Positions 8,912 through 18,471 of a stretch of DNA of 64,000 nt are shown piece by piece. Below the pieces are notes generated by a model, which saw nothing but the letters and a program-made list of their open reading frames with translations, had not been told where the DNA came from and did no database searches. The position numbers and the translations under genes were made by a program. Origin of the DNA: an uncultured Chlorobiales bacterium (GTDB lineage: Bacteria > Bacteroidota > Chlorobiia > Chlorobiales > Chlorobiaceae); assembly GCA_903929135.1 (NCBI GenBank), contig CAIYTH010000013.1, positions 1-64,000 of the forward strand, in the 5' to 3' direction. Numbering within the stretch: the first letter of the stretch is position 1; each line of letters opens with the position of its first letter.

Positions 8912-9181
8912 ATGTTTGAGTGGGACGATAACAAGCGACGTTGCAACCTTGAGAAGCACAAACTTGATTTTGTGGCTGCCCGGTTGCTTTTCGATGGGAG
9001 GCCAACGGTTACGGCAACGTCTGATAATCCCGAAGAGGCTCGTCAGGTAACGACCGGTGTCTTACATGACGGGAAATTTTATACAGTGGTATGGACATGG
9101 CGGGACCAGGCCCGCCGGATTATATCATTCAGGAGGGCAAGAGATGTCGAAGAAGGAACATATCGTCAGATACACGGATAA
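8912..9181 (+). CDS. brnT: BrnT family toxin (type II toxin-antitoxin)
   Basis: BrnT toxins are RelE-fold ribonucleases that block translation. The ORF from the track is trimmed to ATG 8912, which gives the family N-terminus MFEWDDNKRRCNLEKHKLDF and 89 residues, the usual size. Conserved family parts visible are the NxxKHxxxF pattern, VVWTWRDQARRIISFRRA with its basic residues, and a C-terminal ARDVEEGTYRQ. The antitoxin frame begins 38 bases before the toxin stop, typical for toxin-first BrnTA operons. The region is A/T-richer than the core genome, suggesting acquisition. Confidence 0.93.
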   Translation: MFEWDDNKRRCNLEKHKLDFVAARLLFDGRPTVTATSDNPEEARQVTTGVLHDGKFYTVVWTWRDQARRIISFRRARDVEEGTYRQIHG

Positions 9182-9488
9182 AGAGCTTCTCGCAATGCAA
9201 AAGCGAGGGGATGATAAAAGCGACTGGAAGGGTGCTGCGGCCATGACGAACAAGGAGATCGACGCGGCAATTGCTGACGACGACGACGAGGCAGGGATGC
9301 ACGTTGACTGGTCTAACGTTTCGGTGGAGCTGCCTCGACCCAAGGCGGTGCTCAACATGCGAATCGATTATGAGGTCCTGGAGTTCTTCCGCAGCCAAGG
9401 CAAAGGCTATCAGAAAAAAATAAATGCGGTTCTGCGCTCTTACGTTGAGCAAAAGCAACAACAAAAGGGTATGAAGATTAGCCAATGA
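9144..9488 (+). CDS. brnA: BrnA family antitoxin
   Basis: BrnA neutralises BrnT and usually represses the operon through a C-terminal ribbon-helix-helix-like DNA-binding domain. The start ATG 9144 is chosen over the track start because an AGGAGG site lies 7 bases upstream; the protein is then 114 residues. The N-terminal half is acidic (AAIADDDDEAGMHVDWSNV), suited to cover a basic toxin. The C-terminal half has the BrnA pattern PKAVLNMRIDYEVLEFFRSQ followed by KGYQKKINAVLRSYVEQ. It overlaps brnT by 38 bases and the next membrane gene by 4. Confidence 0.93.
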   Translation: MSKKEHIVRYTDKELLAMQKRGDDKSDWKGAAAMTNKEIDAAIADDDDEAGMHVDWSNVSVELPRPKAVLNMRIDYEVLEFFRSQGKGYQKKINAVLRSYVEQKQQQKGMKISQ

Positions 9489-9787
9489 ACCTTGTTATTG
9501 CGCTGGCAAATATACCGCCGTTGTTAGGCCTGCTGGTCTGGCCGTTCGCTGTTCTGGTCTCGCCAATGATTTTCGATGCCCCCGGCTCCGACACCAATCC
9601 TCTGGCCTGGGCATTTTATTACACCTTATGGGCTTATCCCTTGCCGACACTGATCGGCGGGATCCTGACGTTCAGGTACTGCAAACAAAACCGGCACTCG
9701 CGATGCCTGTTTTCGACGCTTATTACCTATTCATGCGTACTGGCATTTCTGCTGGAAACTTTAGCAGCGAAGTTTCTGGAAGGCTAA
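9485..9787 (+). CDS. small membrane protein coupled to brnTA
   Basis: A 100-residue protein of about three hydrophobic segments: NLVIALANIPPLLGLLVWPF at the start, AFYYTLWAYPLPTLIGGILT in the middle and LITYSCVLAFLLETLAA at the end, separated by a short basic loop RYCKQNRHSRC. The ATG overlaps the brnA stop in an ATGA arrangement, so it is probably translated from the same mRNA. I do not recognise the family. A passenger of the mobile toxin-antitoxin module or an unrelated inner-membrane protein are both possible. Confidence 0.6.
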   Translation: MNLVIALANIPPLLGLLVWPFAVLVSPMIFDAPGSDTNPLAWAFYYTLWAYPLPTLIGGILTFRYCKQNRHSRCLFSTLITYSCVLAFLLETLAAKFLEG

Positions 9788-9960
9788 AGGGCGTGCAAGA
9801 GAAGAGCTGTTCAGCGATGAGAGAATCCTTGGCACGGGGGATTTTGAGAAAGATGTGGGAGGCGATTCACATTTTACATTAGCTAACGCACTTCTTTCTC
9901 AATCATTATAGGCTCCAGAGGATATCTCCCAATCCTACGAATACCAAGTCTCAATTGCAG

Positions 9961-10446
9961 ATGAAACAGATATCTGAAGAAGAGCTTCTCAGGATCGTGC
10001 TTCCGGAAGAACGATATGCTGTTGACCTGAAGCTCTATGAATATGGGCAGGGCGTGTCCGCCCGGTGCTTGACGCTTGCCCTGTCCGGCATTGCTGCCGT
10101 CGGAGTATTCCTGCAATTGCTGGATAAAACGGTAGCTCTGGCAGCAGTAACCGACTGGGTGTTTAAAGCGTTGCTGGGAGCCTCCACCATTGCGTTCGCT
10201 GCGTCAGCAGGCTTTGCCCTGCTCCAGCATTTTTTTGCCTCCAGTGGAATGTTTCATCACATAAAGTCAATGAAGATCGCATCCACGGACGACCCGACGC
10301 TTGCGCAGGATCTCAGCGAAAATCTTGCTGTTCGTCAAAAAAAATTCACACTCTCGCATTTGTATCTGAAAGCTACAGCGTCCATGCTGGTGCTCGGTGC
10401 CTTCCTGCTCGGCCTCGCATTCATCCGTCTCATGATCAATTTATAA
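9961..10446 (+). CDS. hypothetical multi-pass membrane protein
   Basis: Protein of 161 residues from the ATG at 9961 (the track starts two codons earlier at TTG). The N-terminal 40 residues are charged and probably cytoplasmic. Three hydrophobic stretches follow: CLTLALSGIAAVGVFLQLL, LLGASTIAFAASAGFALLQ and ASMLVLGAFLLGLAFIRLMI, with a polar loop of about 60 residues between the second and third. No motif reveals a function. It follows the brnTA module after 173 bp without evident terminator. No homologous family is recognised by eye. Confidence 0.6.
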   Translation: MKQISEEELLRIVLPEERYAVDLKLYEYGQGVSARCLTLALSGIAAVGVFLQLLDKTVALAAVTDWVFKALLGASTIAFAASAGFALLQHFFASSGMFHHIKSMKIASTDDPTLAQDLSENLAVRQKKFTLSHLYLKATASMLVLGAFLLGLAFIRLMINL

Positions 10447-10552
10447 ATTGATGCGCCAGATCGCGCCTGATCCTGATCACACCGGCCTTTCCTCAGCAAG
10501 CATCGACAGGCAATACCTGAAAGGAAGCTGTTCGGCAGGGTGGAGGTAAAAA

Positions 10553-10715
10553 ATCGGGTTCTTCGGGCAAGGTGGCTGAACTTTGCTTTTCAATCCGTCG
10601 CAAGAACCGCGGCGCGATTTTTTATACGGGCTCCCGAATGAACATCACCAGCGAAGCATTTTTCCGAAGTGCTTCTGCGATCAACGGCCTTCCGGAAAAG
10701 AACCGGCCATTATGA
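10553..10715 (+). pseudogene. truncated copy of the engB 5' end and its upstream region
   Basis: ATG 10638 opens a 25-codon frame [20 protein letters not shown] that stops at 10715. It is nearly identical in DNA and protein to the first 24 codons of the intact engB at 12852 ([20 protein letters not shown]). Weaker similarity continues about 85 bp upstream (GGGTTCTTCGGGCAAGGT against GGGTTTTTCGGGGCAGGT at 12771). The GTPase motifs are absent, so this is a relic of a partial duplication in the same orientation, not a gene. It marks the left side of the segment 10.7-12.85 kb. Confidence 0.85.
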
Positions 10716-10762
10716 AAGAACGGCGAGCGCGGGCGCGTAATACTTAATGAGAGGAGGATCCA

Positions 10763-11137
10763 ATGTCGGTTCCGCCGAATTCAAACAAAAGGACAACGAT
10801 GAAGAAGAATCTGACTACGGGTGTTTTGGTCGCACTGGCCATGAGTGGCGTTTTTGGCGATGTTTCGTTGGCGGCTGACAATGCGCCGGCTCCCCGCCCT
10901 GCGCCGGCCGTCGAAAGGAAAGCTGATATTCGCGAAGAGCGCGCGGTGAAAAAGGCGGAAGTCCGTGAGGAACGGGTCGAGAAACGGGCTTTCCATCGTG
11001 AGGCGCGTGTCGACAGGCGTGCGGCACATCGCCGGGCTCGAATCGTGCGACGCGCCAAAATACGTAAGGCGCGGGCAATCCGCCGGGCTGAAATGCGGCA
11101 CGAACGGCACGAAATGAGGAGTGCTCCGGGCCGTTAA
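10763..11137 (+). CDS. exported Arg/Ala-rich protein with six 11-residue repeats
   Basis: Protein of 124 residues of unknown function. Start ATG 10763 has AGGAGG 5 bases upstream. A signal peptide covers about residues 1-37 (basic start, then TTGVLVALAMSGVFGDVSLA). After a Pro/Ala linker, residues 52-117 are six consecutive hendecads: RKADIREERAV, KKAEVREERVE, KRAFHREARVD, RRAAHRRARIV, RRAKIRKARAI and RRAEMRHERHE. Each begins with two basic residues and Ala, with Arg at positions 6 and 9. This predicts one long, strongly basic helix or coiled coil outside the cytoplasm. A good terminator follows. Partner (LPS, DNA, acidic protein) unknown. Confidence 0.72.
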   Translation: MSVPPNSNKRTTMKKNLTTGVLVALAMSGVFGDVSLAADNAPAPRPAPAVERKADIREERAVKKAEVREERVEKRAFHREARVDRRAAHRRARIVRRAKIRKARAIRRAEMRHERHEMRSAPGR

Positions 11138-11174
11138 ACCTCGGGTCAGATACAACCAACAACAGGCATTGATG

Positions 11175-11215
11175 AGGCTGTCTCAGAAGCATTTCCGAGG
11201 CAGCCTTTTCTGTTT
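11175..11215 (+). terminator. terminator after the Arg-rich exported protein
   Basis: AGGCTGTCTC (11175-11184) pairs with GAGGCAGCCT (11197-11206) with one G-T pair, followed by a T-rich tract (TTTTCTGTTTGTTCTT). It lies 38 bases after the stop. Confidence 0.85.
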
Positions 11216-11243
11216 GTTCTTCGTTGATGCAGGGTTTTTCTCT

Positions 11244-11296
11244 GTCATTCTGAGTCCGACGAAGTCGGGCGAAGAATCCAGAATTCATGGATCCTT
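11244..11296. repeat. CATTCTGAG-family repeat, partial
   Basis: TGTCATTCTGAGTCCGACGA, then GTCGGGCGAAGAATCCAG, resembles the left arms of the hairpin repeats at 14799-14881 and 18285-18376. The right arm here runs into the 151-bp tandem repeat that follows. Confidence 0.65.
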
Positions 11297-11605
11297 TGCT
11301 TCGCGGGGATCGTAGCTTCTGATGCAATCGGAATGACATGCCATACGAAGACCCTGAATATTAAAACCGGGGATGGATCCTTCACTTCGTTCAGGATGAC
11401 ATGCCGGACGGAACCCCTGAAAATGGGTTGGATGCTTCACATCGCTATGCTTCGTGGGGAGCGTAGCTTCCGATGCAATCGGAATGACATGCCGGACGAA
11501 GACCCTGAATATTACAACCGGGGATGGATCCTTCACTTCGTTCAGGATGACATACCGGACGGAACCCCTGAAAATGGGTTGGATGCTTCACATCACCATG
11601 CTTCG
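11297..11605. repeat. 151-bp tandem repeat, two copies plus a stub
   Basis: Two direct copies with a period of exactly 151 bp (11297-11447 and 11448-11598), then 7-8 bases of a third. Anchors one period apart: GATGCAATCGGAATGACATG at 11321 and 11472; GGATGGATCCTTCACTTCGT at 11371 and 11522. The copies differ at only a few positions, so the duplication is recent. The unit contains words of the CATTCTGAG repeat family (GGATCCTTCACTTCGTTCAG). ORFs 11333-11635 and 11454-11741 are translations of this repeat, not genes. Confidence 0.88.
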
Positions 11606-11719
11606 TCCAGAGGAATTTTCTGGAAGGATACCTGATTCATTGCAATTGGAAGCATGGCAACCGGGAGATTTATTCAGGAGCGTCCCCAGGGTTTCAGTTC
11701 ACCACAATGGAGAAATGAC

Positions 11720-12205
11720 ATGGACAAGCAGGCAAAGATGACGATCTGCCTTTGGTACGACGGCGGCGCTGAGGAGGCAGCGCGATTTTATGCGAAGACT
11801 TTTCCGGATTCATCTGTCGGCGCGGTGCATCATGCGCCGGGAGACTATCCTGCCGGGAAAAAAGGGGATGTGCTGACGGTCGAGTTTACGGTGATGGGAA
11901 TTCCCTGCCTCGGGCTCAACGGCGGCCCTGCGTTCAGGCACAATGAATCGTTTTCGTTCCAGGTCGCAACCGCCGACCAAGCCGAAACCGATCGTTACTG
12001 GAACGCCATTGTCGGCAATGGCGGCGAAGAGAGTGCGTGCGGGTGGTGCAGGGACAAATGGGGCCTGTCGTGGCAGATTACGCCGGTCGCCCTCACCGAA
12101 GCGGTGACCGACCCCGATCGCGTCGCTGCCAGGCGCGCGTTCGATGCGATGATGGAGATGAAAAAGATCGACATCGCTGCAATCGAGGCGGCGCGCCGCG
12201 GTTGA
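11720..12205 (+). CDS. PhnB-like VOC superfamily protein
   Basis: Protein of 161 residues related to PhnB and the so-called 3-demethylubiquinone-9 3-methyltransferase domain, a VOC-fold family of unclear biochemical role. It opens with MTICLWYDGGAEEAARFYAK and carries GVVHH-like, VLTVEFTVMGIPCLGLNGG, FSFQVATADQAETDRYW and CGWCRDKWGLSWQITP segments, the order seen in that family. ATG 11720 is chosen because similarity begins there; the extra 22 residues in the track come from repeat DNA. It precedes a small ORF by 62 bp. The methyltransferase label sometimes attached to such proteins is probably wrong. Confidence 0.88.
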   Translation: MDKQAKMTICLWYDGGAEEAARFYAKTFPDSSVGAVHHAPGDYPAGKKGDVLTVEFTVMGIPCLGLNGGPAFRHNESFSFQVATADQAETDRYWNAIVGNGGEESACGWCRDKWGLSWQITPVALTEAVTDPDRVAARRAFDAMMEMKKIDIAAIEAARRG

Positions 12206-12267
12206 GGTTGCGCGAGGATGATTTGCCCGTGAAAGGGTTTATTCAGCAAACGCAAACAGGGAGGCAA

Positions 12268-12516
12268 ATGGGAAGGACGTATGAGGTGGGCGACGATTAT
12301 TTCAGGGAAAAAATAATGGCCGCTGTTTTTCTGGGATTCCGTATCGCCAACAATCCGTCATCGGTGACGGTTCATCCCGAACTCATGATGAAGATCAGGG
12401 AGAATTTCAGGAACAAAGCTGTCGGTCCGAAACGTGTGGGCGACTCGGAGGTGTTCTGTGGACTGACGGTGATCGAAGATGCGACGAAAGAGAAGGATCA
12501 TCTCTCTGTCAGTTAA
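12268..12516 (+). CDS. small hypothetical protein
   Basis: An 82-residue protein starting at ATG 12268 with a GGGAGG ribosome binding site 6 bases upstream; the longer track frame overlaps the previous gene and is not credible. The sequence is mixed alpha/beta with polar ends: YEVGDDYFREKIMAAVFLGF, then SSVTVHPELMMKIRENFRN and a final acidic region. No motif, signal peptide or membrane segment is seen. It follows the PhnB-like gene and is directly followed by the foldback element at 12527. Function unknown. Confidence 0.6.
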   Translation: MGRTYEVGDDYFREKIMAAVFLGFRIANNPSSVTVHPELMMKIRENFRNKAVGPKRVGDSEVFCGLTVIEDATKEKDHLSVS

Positions 12517-12526
12517 GCCATCTAAA

Positions 12527-12668
12527 GGGCACCTCTGAAAACCTATTGCGCGTCCTGATTGCTGCGTTGGGTGGTGCTCGAAATCCTCATGTACTCTGTG
12601 TACACTCCGGTTCCTGCGCTCCATCCGTCTTGCACTAAGGCCGCTCATGACACTTTTCAGATGCGCCC
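12527..12668. repeat. foldback (MITE-like) element, copy A
   Basis: A 142-bp element with imperfect terminal inverted repeats GGGCACCTCTGAAAA and TTTTCAGATGCGCCC (13 of 15 pair), flanked by the direct hexamer CTAAAG on both sides (12522-12527 and 12668-12673), which looks like a target-site duplication. The 106-bp core (12546-12651), beginning TTGCGCG and containing ATGTACTCTGTGTACA, is about 87% identical to copy B at 46906-47011. No transposase is encoded. Confidence 0.85.
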
Positions 12669-12851
12669 TAAAGCAACGTCGACTAAGGGCATTTGCACGG
12701 TAAGTGGAATAATCCGGATCGCTCCCCGCCAGGCAATGGCAGGATGGGGCGGCCCCAGGCCCAAACAATTGGGTTTTTCGGGGCAGGTTGTTTAGCTTGG
12801 CAGGTCAACCGGCGGCGAGACCGTCTTGCGCCTTTACCAGGATCCCTGTTC

Positions 12852-14746
<1,895 letters not shown>

Positions 14747-14747
14747 T

Positions 14748-14760
14748 GGCACCTCTGAAA
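14748..14760. repeat. isolated end of the foldback element family
   Basis: GGCACCTCTGAAA, directly after the purA stop, is identical to the left end of the foldback element at 12528. The core that should follow is absent, and the CATTCTGAG hairpin repeat starts 38 bp further on. Probably a truncated remnant. Confidence 0.55.
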
Positions 14761-14798
14761 GTGGTCGGGAGTGTGTGGCGCTCTAAACGATAATTCAT

Positions 14799-14881
14799 GT
14801 CATTCTGAGCCCGACTTGTCGGGGGAAGAATCCATAATTGTCCTTCGGGAAGATGGATTCTTCGCTTCGCTCAGAATGACA
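14799..14881. repeat. CATTCTGAG-family inverted repeat
   Basis: TGTCATTCTGAGC (14799-14811) and GAAGAATCCA pair with TGGATTCTTC and GCTCAGAATGACA (14869-14881), giving a long imperfect hairpin of 83 bp. A related copy is at 18285-18376 and partial ones at 11244-11605. It sits between purA and the next gene and could affect transcript ends. Confidence 0.85.
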
Positions 14882-14959
14882 GAACGGCTGTTTTCGTTTT
14901 CTGGTGATAGTTGGTTTCAGGGATGTGAGCTAAGCAGCTCCTCAACATTGACTTGTGCG

Positions 14960-15271
14960 ATGGCTTTGATGGACATCACGGTGGTGCCGCTCGGCACCGG
15001 GCAGGGAAGCCTCAGCCCCTGGATCGCCGGACTCGAGGCGCTCCTTGGGAAGAGCGGGCTCCCGTTTCGACTCCACGATATGGGCACGACCGTCGAGGGC
15101 TCGGCGGACGAGCTTTTCTCCGTCGCCCGCCAGCTCCACGAATACAGTTTCCAGCAGGGTGCCCCGAGGGTCTACACCGTCGTGAAGGTCGACGACCGGC
15201 GCGACAGGAGCGTCTCGATCGGCGACAAGGTGGCCTCGGTCGAAGCCCGCAGAGCCGCACAGGATATATGA
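14960..15271 (+). CDS. MTH1187/YkoF-type thiamine-binding family protein
   Basis: A 103-residue protein of the former DUF77 family, small ferredoxin-like folds of which some members bind thiamine or a related pyrimidine. The typical signature is present: [19 protein letters not shown] near the start, [20 protein letters not shown], and [13 protein letters not shown] in the second half. I use ATG 14960; a second Met three codons later is equally possible and no ribosome binding site decides. It stands 70 bp upstream of bchN, but no role in pigment synthesis is known for the family. Confidence 0.85.
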   Translation: MALMDITVVPLGTGQGSLSPWIAGLEALLGKSGLPFRLHDMGTTVEGSADELFSVARQLHEYSFQQGAPRVYTVVKVDDRRDRSVSIGDKVASVEARRAAQDI

Positions 15272-15341
15272 AAAATATTTTTATCTTCGAGTTCTCAATA
15301 TTCGGGGTTGCCAGCAGCAACACATACAAGGAAATAACGCC

Positions 15342-16604
15342 ATGATGCCGGTTTCAAGCGATTGCCAGAATCTCAAGGAGGACAACGTAACCCAGAGCTT
15401 CTGCGGACTGGCCTGCGTCGGATGGCTCTACCAGAAGATCAAGGACAGCTTCTTCCTCGTCCTCGGCACCCACACCTGCGCCCATTTCCTCCAGAACGCC
15501 CTCGGCATGATGATCTTCGCCAAACCCAGGTTCGGCGTCGCCCTGATCGAGGAGATGGATCTTGCAAGGGAGGAGCCGAAGCTCGAACAGATCATCGCGG
15601 AGATCAGGCGCGACCACAATCCGTCGGTCATTTTCCTGCTTTCATCATGCACCCCCGAGGTGATGAAGGTCGACTTCAAGGGCCTCGCCCATTCGCTCAG
15701 CAGCGAAGAGACCCCGGTGCTTTTCGTGCCGGCCAGCGGTCTCGTGTTCAACTTCACCCAGGCAGAGGATTCGGTGCTCCAGGCGCTGGTGCCGTATTGC
15801 CCGGAAGCTCCTGCCGGAGACAAGAAAGTGGTGTTCGTCGGTTCGGTGAACGACATGACTGCCGACGATATGCGGGCCGAAGCAGAACAGCTCGGTATCC
15901 CCGTGGGCGGATTCCTGCCTGAAAGCCGCTTCGACCGGCTTCCGGCCGTCGGCCCCGACACGGTGCTCGCCCCGATCCAGCCCTACCTTTCACGAGTCTG
16001 CTCCCGCCTGAGCCGCGAACGCGGTGCGCAGGTGCTCACCTCGCTTTTCCCGTTCGGCCCCGACGGCACCCGTGCCTTCTGGGAGGACCTGGCCGCCATG
16101 TTCGGCAAGACGGTCGACCTTGCCGACCGTGAAAAGGCTGCGTGGCAGAAGATCGGCGAGCAGACCGCGCTGCTCAGGGGCAAGAAGATCTTCCTGACGG
16201 CCGACACCATGATGGAGCTGCCGCTCGCCCGCTTCCTCAAGCATGCAGGCGCCGACGTCGTCGAATGCAGCAGCGCCTATATCAACAAGAAGTTCCACGC
16301 ACGGGAGCTCGAGGCGCTCGACGGGGTCAGGGTCGTCGAACAGCCCAACTTCCACCGCCAGCTCGAAGAGGTCAAACGGACCAGGCCCGACATGATCGTC
16401 ACCTCGCTCATGACGGCAAACCCATTCGTCGGAAACGGCTTCGTCGTCAAATGGAGCATGGAGTTCACCCTCATGTCGATCCACAGCTGGTCGGGTGTTT
16501 TCACCCTCGCGAACCTGTTTGTCGCTCCGCTCCTGCGCCGCAAGAGCCTGCCGGAGTTCGACGATTCGGTCTGGCTTGAAGGGGTGATGCCCAGCTCGAA
16601 ATAA
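15342..16604 (+). CDS. bchN: light-independent protochlorophyllide reductase subunit N
   Basis: BchN and BchB form the catalytic NB-protein of dark-operative protochlorophyllide oxidoreductase, which reduces ring D of protochlorophyllide to give chlorophyllide. BchN is homologous to NifD. It supplies three cysteines of the shared [4Fe-4S] cluster; here these fit C21 (SFCGLAC), C46 (GTHTCAHF) and C103 (LSSCTPEV). The length of 420 residues is normal. bchB follows after 28 bp, so the two subunits are probably cotranslated from one mRNA. An adjacent second ATG at 15345 is an alternative start. Confidence 0.97.
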   Translation: MMPVSSDCQNLKEDNVTQSFCGLACVGWLYQKIKDSFFLVLGTHTCAHFLQNALGMMIFAKPRFGVALIEEMDLAREEPKLEQIIAEIRRDHNPSVIFLLSSCTPEVMKVDFKGLAHSLSSEETPVLFVPASGLVFNFTQAEDSVLQALVPYCPEAPAGDKKVVFVGSVNDMTADDMRAEAEQLGIPVGGFLPESRFDRLPAVGPDTVLAPIQPYLSRVCSRLSRERGAQVLTSLFPFGPDGTRAFWEDLAAMFGKTVDLADREKAAWQKIGEQTALLRGKKIFLTADTMMELPLARFLKHAGADVVECSSAYINKKFHARELEALDGVRVVEQPNFHRQLEEVKRTRPDMIVTSLMTANPFVGNGFVVKWSMEFTLMSIHSWSGVFTLANLFVAPLLRRKSLPEFDDSVWLEGVMPSSK

Positions 16605-16632
16605 ATTCAATGACGAAAACAAACGAACAATC

Positions 16633-18237
16633 ATGCGTTTAGCTTTCTGGCTGTATGAAGGGACCGCACTCCACGGGGTAAGCCGTGTGACCAACAGCAT
16701 GAAGGGGGTCCACACCGTCTACCACGCCCCCCAGGGAGACGACTACATTACGGCCACCTACACGATGCTCGAAAGGACGCCCGATTTTCCGAAGCTCTCC
16801 ATCAGCGTGGTTCGCGGCCAGGACCTTGCCCGCGGCACTTCGCGCCTTCCCGGTACCGTCAAGCAGGTCGACGAGCACTACAACCCTGAACTGATCGTGG
16901 TCGCACCGAGCTGCAGCACGGCGCTTCTCCAGGAGGACCTCGCCCAGATGGCGCGCTCTTCAGGAGTCGCGGACGAGAAGATCATGGTCTACGCGGTCAA
17001 TCCCTTCAGGGTCTCGGAGAACGAGGCTGCAGAAGGGCTCTTCACCGAGCTGGTGAAACGCTACGCAGCCGACTGCCCCAAGACCGAAAAGCCGTCAGTC
17101 AACCTGCTCGGGTTCACCTCGCTGGGTTTCCACCTCCGCGCGAACCTGACGAGCCTCCGCCGCATGCTGGCCACCCTCGGCGTCGAGGTCAACGTCACGG
17201 CTCCCTGGGGCGCCGGCGTTTCGGACCTGAAGAGGCTTCCCGCCGCCTGGATCAACATCGCCCCGTACCGCGAAATCGGCTGCAATGCCGCCGCTTACCT
17301 GAAGGAGACCTTCGGGATGCCCTCCGTGACCGAAGCCCCGATCGGCGTGCTGGCCACCACGCGCTGGCTGAAGGCCATCATCGAAGAGATCAACCGGATT
17401 GCCGCAGAGCGCGGCGTTCCGCCGATTGCGATGCCCGAGATGCGCAAATTCTCGCTCGACGGCCAGAGCGCACCGAGCGGCGTTCCGTGGTTCGCGAGGA
17501 CCGCCGACATGGAGAGCTTCAGCAACAAGCGAGCTTTCGTTTTCGGCGACGCCACCCAGGTCGTCGGCGTGGTGAAGTTCCTCAAGGCTGAACTCGGCAT
17601 GAAGATCATCGGTGCAGGCACCTATCTGGCCAGCCAGGCCGACTGGGTCCGTTCGCAGCTCCAGGGCTACCTGCCGGGCGAACTCATGGTGACCGACAAG
17701 TTCCAGGAGGTCGCGCAGTTCATCGAGGACGAGATGCCGGAACTGGTCTGCGGCACCCAGATGGAGCGTCACAGCTGCCGGAAGCTCGACGCGCCCTGCA
17801 TGGTCATTTCGCCTCCGACCCATATCGAGAACCACCTGCTCGGCTACTACCCCTTCTTCGGGTTCGACGGTGCCGATGTCATTGCCGACAGGGTCTATAC
17901 CTCGGCAAAGCTCGGCCTCGAGAAGCACCTCATCGATTTCTTCGGCGATGCCGGACTCGAATACGAGGAGCCGGAAACGGCGACCGTTTCGTCCAACGGC
18001 ACGGCAGGGGCCCATGGCGAAGAAGCCGTGAGCTCGCCCGCTGCTGCGGGAGCCGCCGCCCCTTCAGCCTCCGGCGAGATGGGCTGGACCGACGAAGCGG
18101 AGAAGATGCTGAACAAGGTGCCGTTCTTCGTGCGCAAGAAGGTGCGCAAGAACACCGAGAACTTTGCCCGCGAGATCGGCGAGCCGCTCATTTCGGCCGA
18201 CGTGTTTCGCAAGGCAAAGGAACATTTGGGCGGGTAA
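16633..18237 (+). CDS. bchB: light-independent protochlorophyllide reductase subunit B
   Basis: Second subunit of the NB-protein, homologous to NifK. It holds the substrate pocket and supplies an aspartate as fourth ligand of the NB cluster; Asp36 is in place (APQGDDYI). The 534 residues comprise the nitrogenase-like body to about residue 430, an Ala/Ser/Pro-rich linker ([15 protein letters not shown]) and the C-terminal PCP_red domain ([20 protein letters not shown]). [20 protein letters not shown] and [20 protein letters not shown] are typical. bchN precedes it; bchL is separated by 234 bp of repeats. Confidence 0.97.
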   Translation: MRLAFWLYEGTALHGVSRVTNSMKGVHTVYHAPQGDDYITATYTMLERTPDFPKLSISVVRGQDLARGTSRLPGTVKQVDEHYNPELIVVAPSCSTALLQEDLAQMARSSGVADEKIMVYAVNPFRVSENEAAEGLFTELVKRYAADCPKTEKPSVNLLGFTSLGFHLRANLTSLRRMLATLGVEVNVTAPWGAGVSDLKRLPAAWINIAPYREIGCNAAAYLKETFGMPSVTEAPIGVLATTRWLKAIIEEINRIAAERGVPPIAMPEMRKFSLDGQSAPSGVPWFARTADMESFSNKRAFVFGDATQVVGVVKFLKAELGMKIIGAGTYLASQADWVRSQLQGYLPGELMVTDKFQEVAQFIEDEMPELVCGTQMERHSCRKLDAPCMVISPPTHIENHLLGYYPFFGFDGADVIADRVYTSAKLGLEKHLIDFFGDAGLEYEEPETATVSSNGTAGAHGEEAVSSPAAAGAAAPSASGEMGWTDEAEKMLNKVPFFVRKKVRKNTENFAREIGEPLISADVFRKAKEHLGG

Positions 18238-18281
18238 GGCACCATGAAAAAGCTGTTCCGCGACCCGATTGCTGCGTTGCC
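18238..18281. repeat. left half of a foldback element, truncated (copy C)
   Basis: GGCACCATGAAAAAGCTGTT, then CCGCGACCCGATTGCTGCGT, matches the left arm and start of the core of the elements at 12528 and 46906. It overlaps the end of the bchB stop region. The match breaks off after GCTGCGTTG, where a CATTCTGAG repeat begins. Confidence 0.75.
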
Positions 18282-18284
18282 TGA

Positions 18285-18376
18285 TGTCATCCTGAACGAA
18301 GCAACGCGAAGTGAAGGATCCAGGGTAAGCCATAGATGTCGGTGATGATGGATTCTTCGCTTCGCTCAGAATGACA
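18285..18376. repeat. CATTCTGAG-family inverted repeat
   Basis: TGTCATCCTGAACGAAGC and GAAGGATCCA on the left pair imperfectly with TGGATTCTTCGCTTCGCTCA and GAATGACA on the right, a foldable 92-bp unit between bchB and bchL. It is related to the copy at 14799-14881. Its position could uncouple bchL expression from bchNB. Confidence 0.8.
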
Positions 18377-18471
18377 GCTTTCGGCGTTAACTTTCTCTGC
18401 ATTCGTTCAGGATTTTCCCGGGAATGTCATGAGGTTCATTATTAACCAAACCATTTGACCTTTATTCAACC

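Noticed and set aside
11333-11635. 100-residue ORF, and 11454-11741, with internal duplication
   Set aside because: Translations of the 151-bp tandem repeat; no ribosome binding site or family resemblance.
12358-12768. Minus-strand ORF with the peptide RRNRSVHRVHEDFEHHPTQQ, also present at 46865-47077
   Set aside because: Both come from the foldback core. The differences between the two copies change amino acids freely, so there is no sign of coding constraint.
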